DNA from: Lentzea aerocolonigenes
GTDB lineage: Bacteria > Actinomycetota > Actinomycetes > Mycobacteriales > Pseudonocardiaceae
Direction of reading: 5' to 3'
Length of the DNA stretch: 6,173 nucleotides
NCBI RefSeq assembly: GCF_000955955.1
Contig: NZ_JYJG01000585.1
Coordinates: 1-6,173 of the forward strand
This document shows positions 5,329-6,173 of the stretch, one piece after another; position 1 is the stretch's first letter; the number at the start of each line of letters is the position of its first letter. The position numbers were made by a program, and so were the translations under genes. Below the pieces are notes generated by a model. That model was not told where the DNA came from. It searched no databases and saw only the letters and a list, made by a program, of their open reading frames with translations.

Positions 5329-6149
5329 GTGCACGATGCCGGTTCTGCCGGTGCGACCGGGGAGTTGTCCGGGTTGCGACAGGAGTTCTACCGGTGCCTG
5401 ACGCGGCGTGCGGACGCGTTGTTCGAGCTGACCGACGCCGTACTTGTGCGCTGACGGACCGGTCCGCTCGGTCGCGGAGCTCTCCCTCGCCGGGGAGCAT
5501 CGCCGCGGGCATGGCAGTGGCTATGCCGCGCTGGCCCGGGGCGGGGTCGACTTCGGCCGGTTACGCACCGCTCTGGCCGCGGTGTCGCTGCCACGTGCGG
5601 CGGATGGGCGGCTGGTGCTGGCGGTGGACGTCACCTGCTGGCTGCGACCGGAAGCGCACACGTGCCGCAGCGGGTCCTGTGTCATACCTATGGCCGGGGC
5701 AAGGACCAGCACATCATGGTGCCGGGCTGGCCCTACTCGATCGTCGTGGCCCTGGAAACAGGGCGTCATTCGTGGACCGCGCCGCTGGATGCGGTCCGGC
5801 TCGCACCGGAGACGACGCCGCGAGCGTGACCGCCCGGCAGCTCCGCGATGTCGTGGTCCGGCTGATCGCCTCCGGGCACTGGTCACCAGGCGATCCAGAG
5901 ATCCTGCTGGTCGCGGACGCTGGCTACGACGGACCCCGGCTCGCGCACGTGCTGGCCGATCTCCCGGTCCTCGTGCTGGTGCGGGTCCCGAAACCCTCAC
6001 GGCCAGGCCCAGGACGCCCCACGGGGCTGCCCAACCACCAGCCCGCGACACGCCATGACGTCCACACCGCTACCAGCACCAACAAACAGCAACCCAAGCG
6101 CGGCAAGAAGATCAAGTCGAGCAACCCGCGACCCCGCCGAACCGGTTAA
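5329..6149 (+). pseudogene. Transposase relic (IS701-like, NF041680 type), frameshifted and internally deleted
   Basis: The reconstructed protein runs through three frames. Frame A, 5329-5445, starts VHDAGSAGATGELSGLRQEF and reaches ELTDAVL. An extra T at about 5444-5445 then leads to a stop at 5452. Frame B, 5446-5667, reads ADGPVRSVAELSLAGEHRRG to LVLAVDVTCWLRPEAHTC. A base lost near 5665-5667 shifts to frame C (5668-5808), RVLCHTYGRGKDQHIMVPGW to DAVRLAP. Another base lost near 5808-5810 gives frame D (5811-6149), ending KPSRPGPGRP...PRPRRTG. The Asp in AVDVT and the Asp in LLVADAGYD look like the first two DDE residues. The stretch that should follow, including the expected Glu in a LEHTFR-like motif, is missing: LPVLVLVR joins directly to the C-terminal tail at about 5982-5990. 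About 273 codons remain, against 400 or more in intact relatives (from memory). The stop TAA lies inside the right inverted repeat. Not functional. Confidence 0.88.
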
Positions 6150-6157
6150 AACTCAAG
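6144..6157 (-). repeat. Right terminal inverted repeat of the IS
   Basis: GGTTAAAACTCAAG is the exact complement of 5209-5222. It also contains the transposase stop codon TAA (6147-6149). Confidence 0.92.
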
Positions 6158-6161
6158 CTAG
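6158..6161. repeat. Right target-site copy, CTAG
   Basis: CTAG lies immediately outside the right inverted repeat and is identical to 5205-5208. It is consistent with a 4-bp YTAR target duplication, so the insertion appears intact at both edges rather than being a recombination remnant. Confidence 0.75.
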
Positions 6162-6173
6162 TAGTACTTCGTT

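Larger units (their letters stand above)
5209..6157 (+). mobile_element. Defective IS701-like element (NF041680-type transposase), 949 bp
   Basis: The element is bounded by perfect 14-bp inverted repeats, CTTGAGTTTTAACC (5209-5222) and its complement (6144-6157), with CTAG on both outer sides. Complete IS701-type elements are usually about 1.4-1.6 kb, so roughly a third or more is missing. Inside are a structured 120-bp leader and a transposase relic that I recognise as similar to the NF041680 putative transposases of Streptomyces and relatives. The reading frame is broken three times and has lost a large internal block. Both ends remain intact, so an active relative elsewhere in the genome could in principle still mobilise it. 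It sits just after the F420 reductase gene and interrupts none of the genes seen here; only 12 bp of right flank are visible. Confidence 0.88.

Overview
The window reads as chromosomal DNA from a high-GC actinomycete, most likely of the Pseudonocardiales (Amycolatopsis/Lentzea/Saccharothrix type). The reasons are strong G/C at third codon positions, GTG starts, 4-bp stop/start overlaps, and several gene families that are mainly actinobacterial: DUF6459 (the M. tuberculosis Rv3235 family), WS/DGAT acyltransferase, DUF6912 and an F420-type reductase. From memory, homologues of Rv3235, the tgs3 acyltransferase (Rv3233c/Rv3234c) and a DUF6912-like protein (Rv3231c) lie close together in M. tuberculosis. 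The window may therefore be a rearranged version of that neighbourhood; this was not checked.

Layout. Positions 1-45 hold only the sequence downstream of a leftward DUF6459 gene (46-462). A short HAD-family hydrolase (529-939) diverges from it, with a possible leaderless promoter in the gap. A small secreted four-cysteine protein (1026-1331) follows, and its end overlaps the end of a leftward TrmH/SpoU-family RNA methyltransferase (1313-2098) by 19 bp. The next gap carries a perfect inverted repeat, GATCAT-N7-ATGATC. Downstream of it a compact rightward operon starts: an APH-fold phosphotransferase (2178-2843), a WS/DGAT-like acyltransferase (2854-4245), a DUF6912 protein (4242-4733) and a deazaflavin (F420)-dependent nitroreductase-family protein (4730-5149). 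The gaps in this operon are 10 bp, -4 bp and -4 bp. I see no convincing terminator after it.

The right end (5205-6161) is a complete but defective insertion element. It has perfect 14-bp terminal inverted repeats flanked on both sides by CTAG, the YTAR-type target duplication of the IS701 group. Inside is a transposase relic with three single-base frameshifts and a large internal deletion that removes the region expected to hold the third catalytic acidic residue. Ahead of the relic is a long imperfect hairpin with repeated TTGATCA boxes.

How the genes may work together. The four-gene operon is tightly coupled, but no shared pathway can be read from the sequence. The acyltransferase suggests neutral-lipid or acyl-transfer chemistry, yet its usual HHxxxDG motif reads HQAMIDG, so its activity is open to question. 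I found no clearly new multi-gene system. The most notable points are the altered acyltransferase active site, the deleted IS with intact ends, and the structured leader inside that IS.
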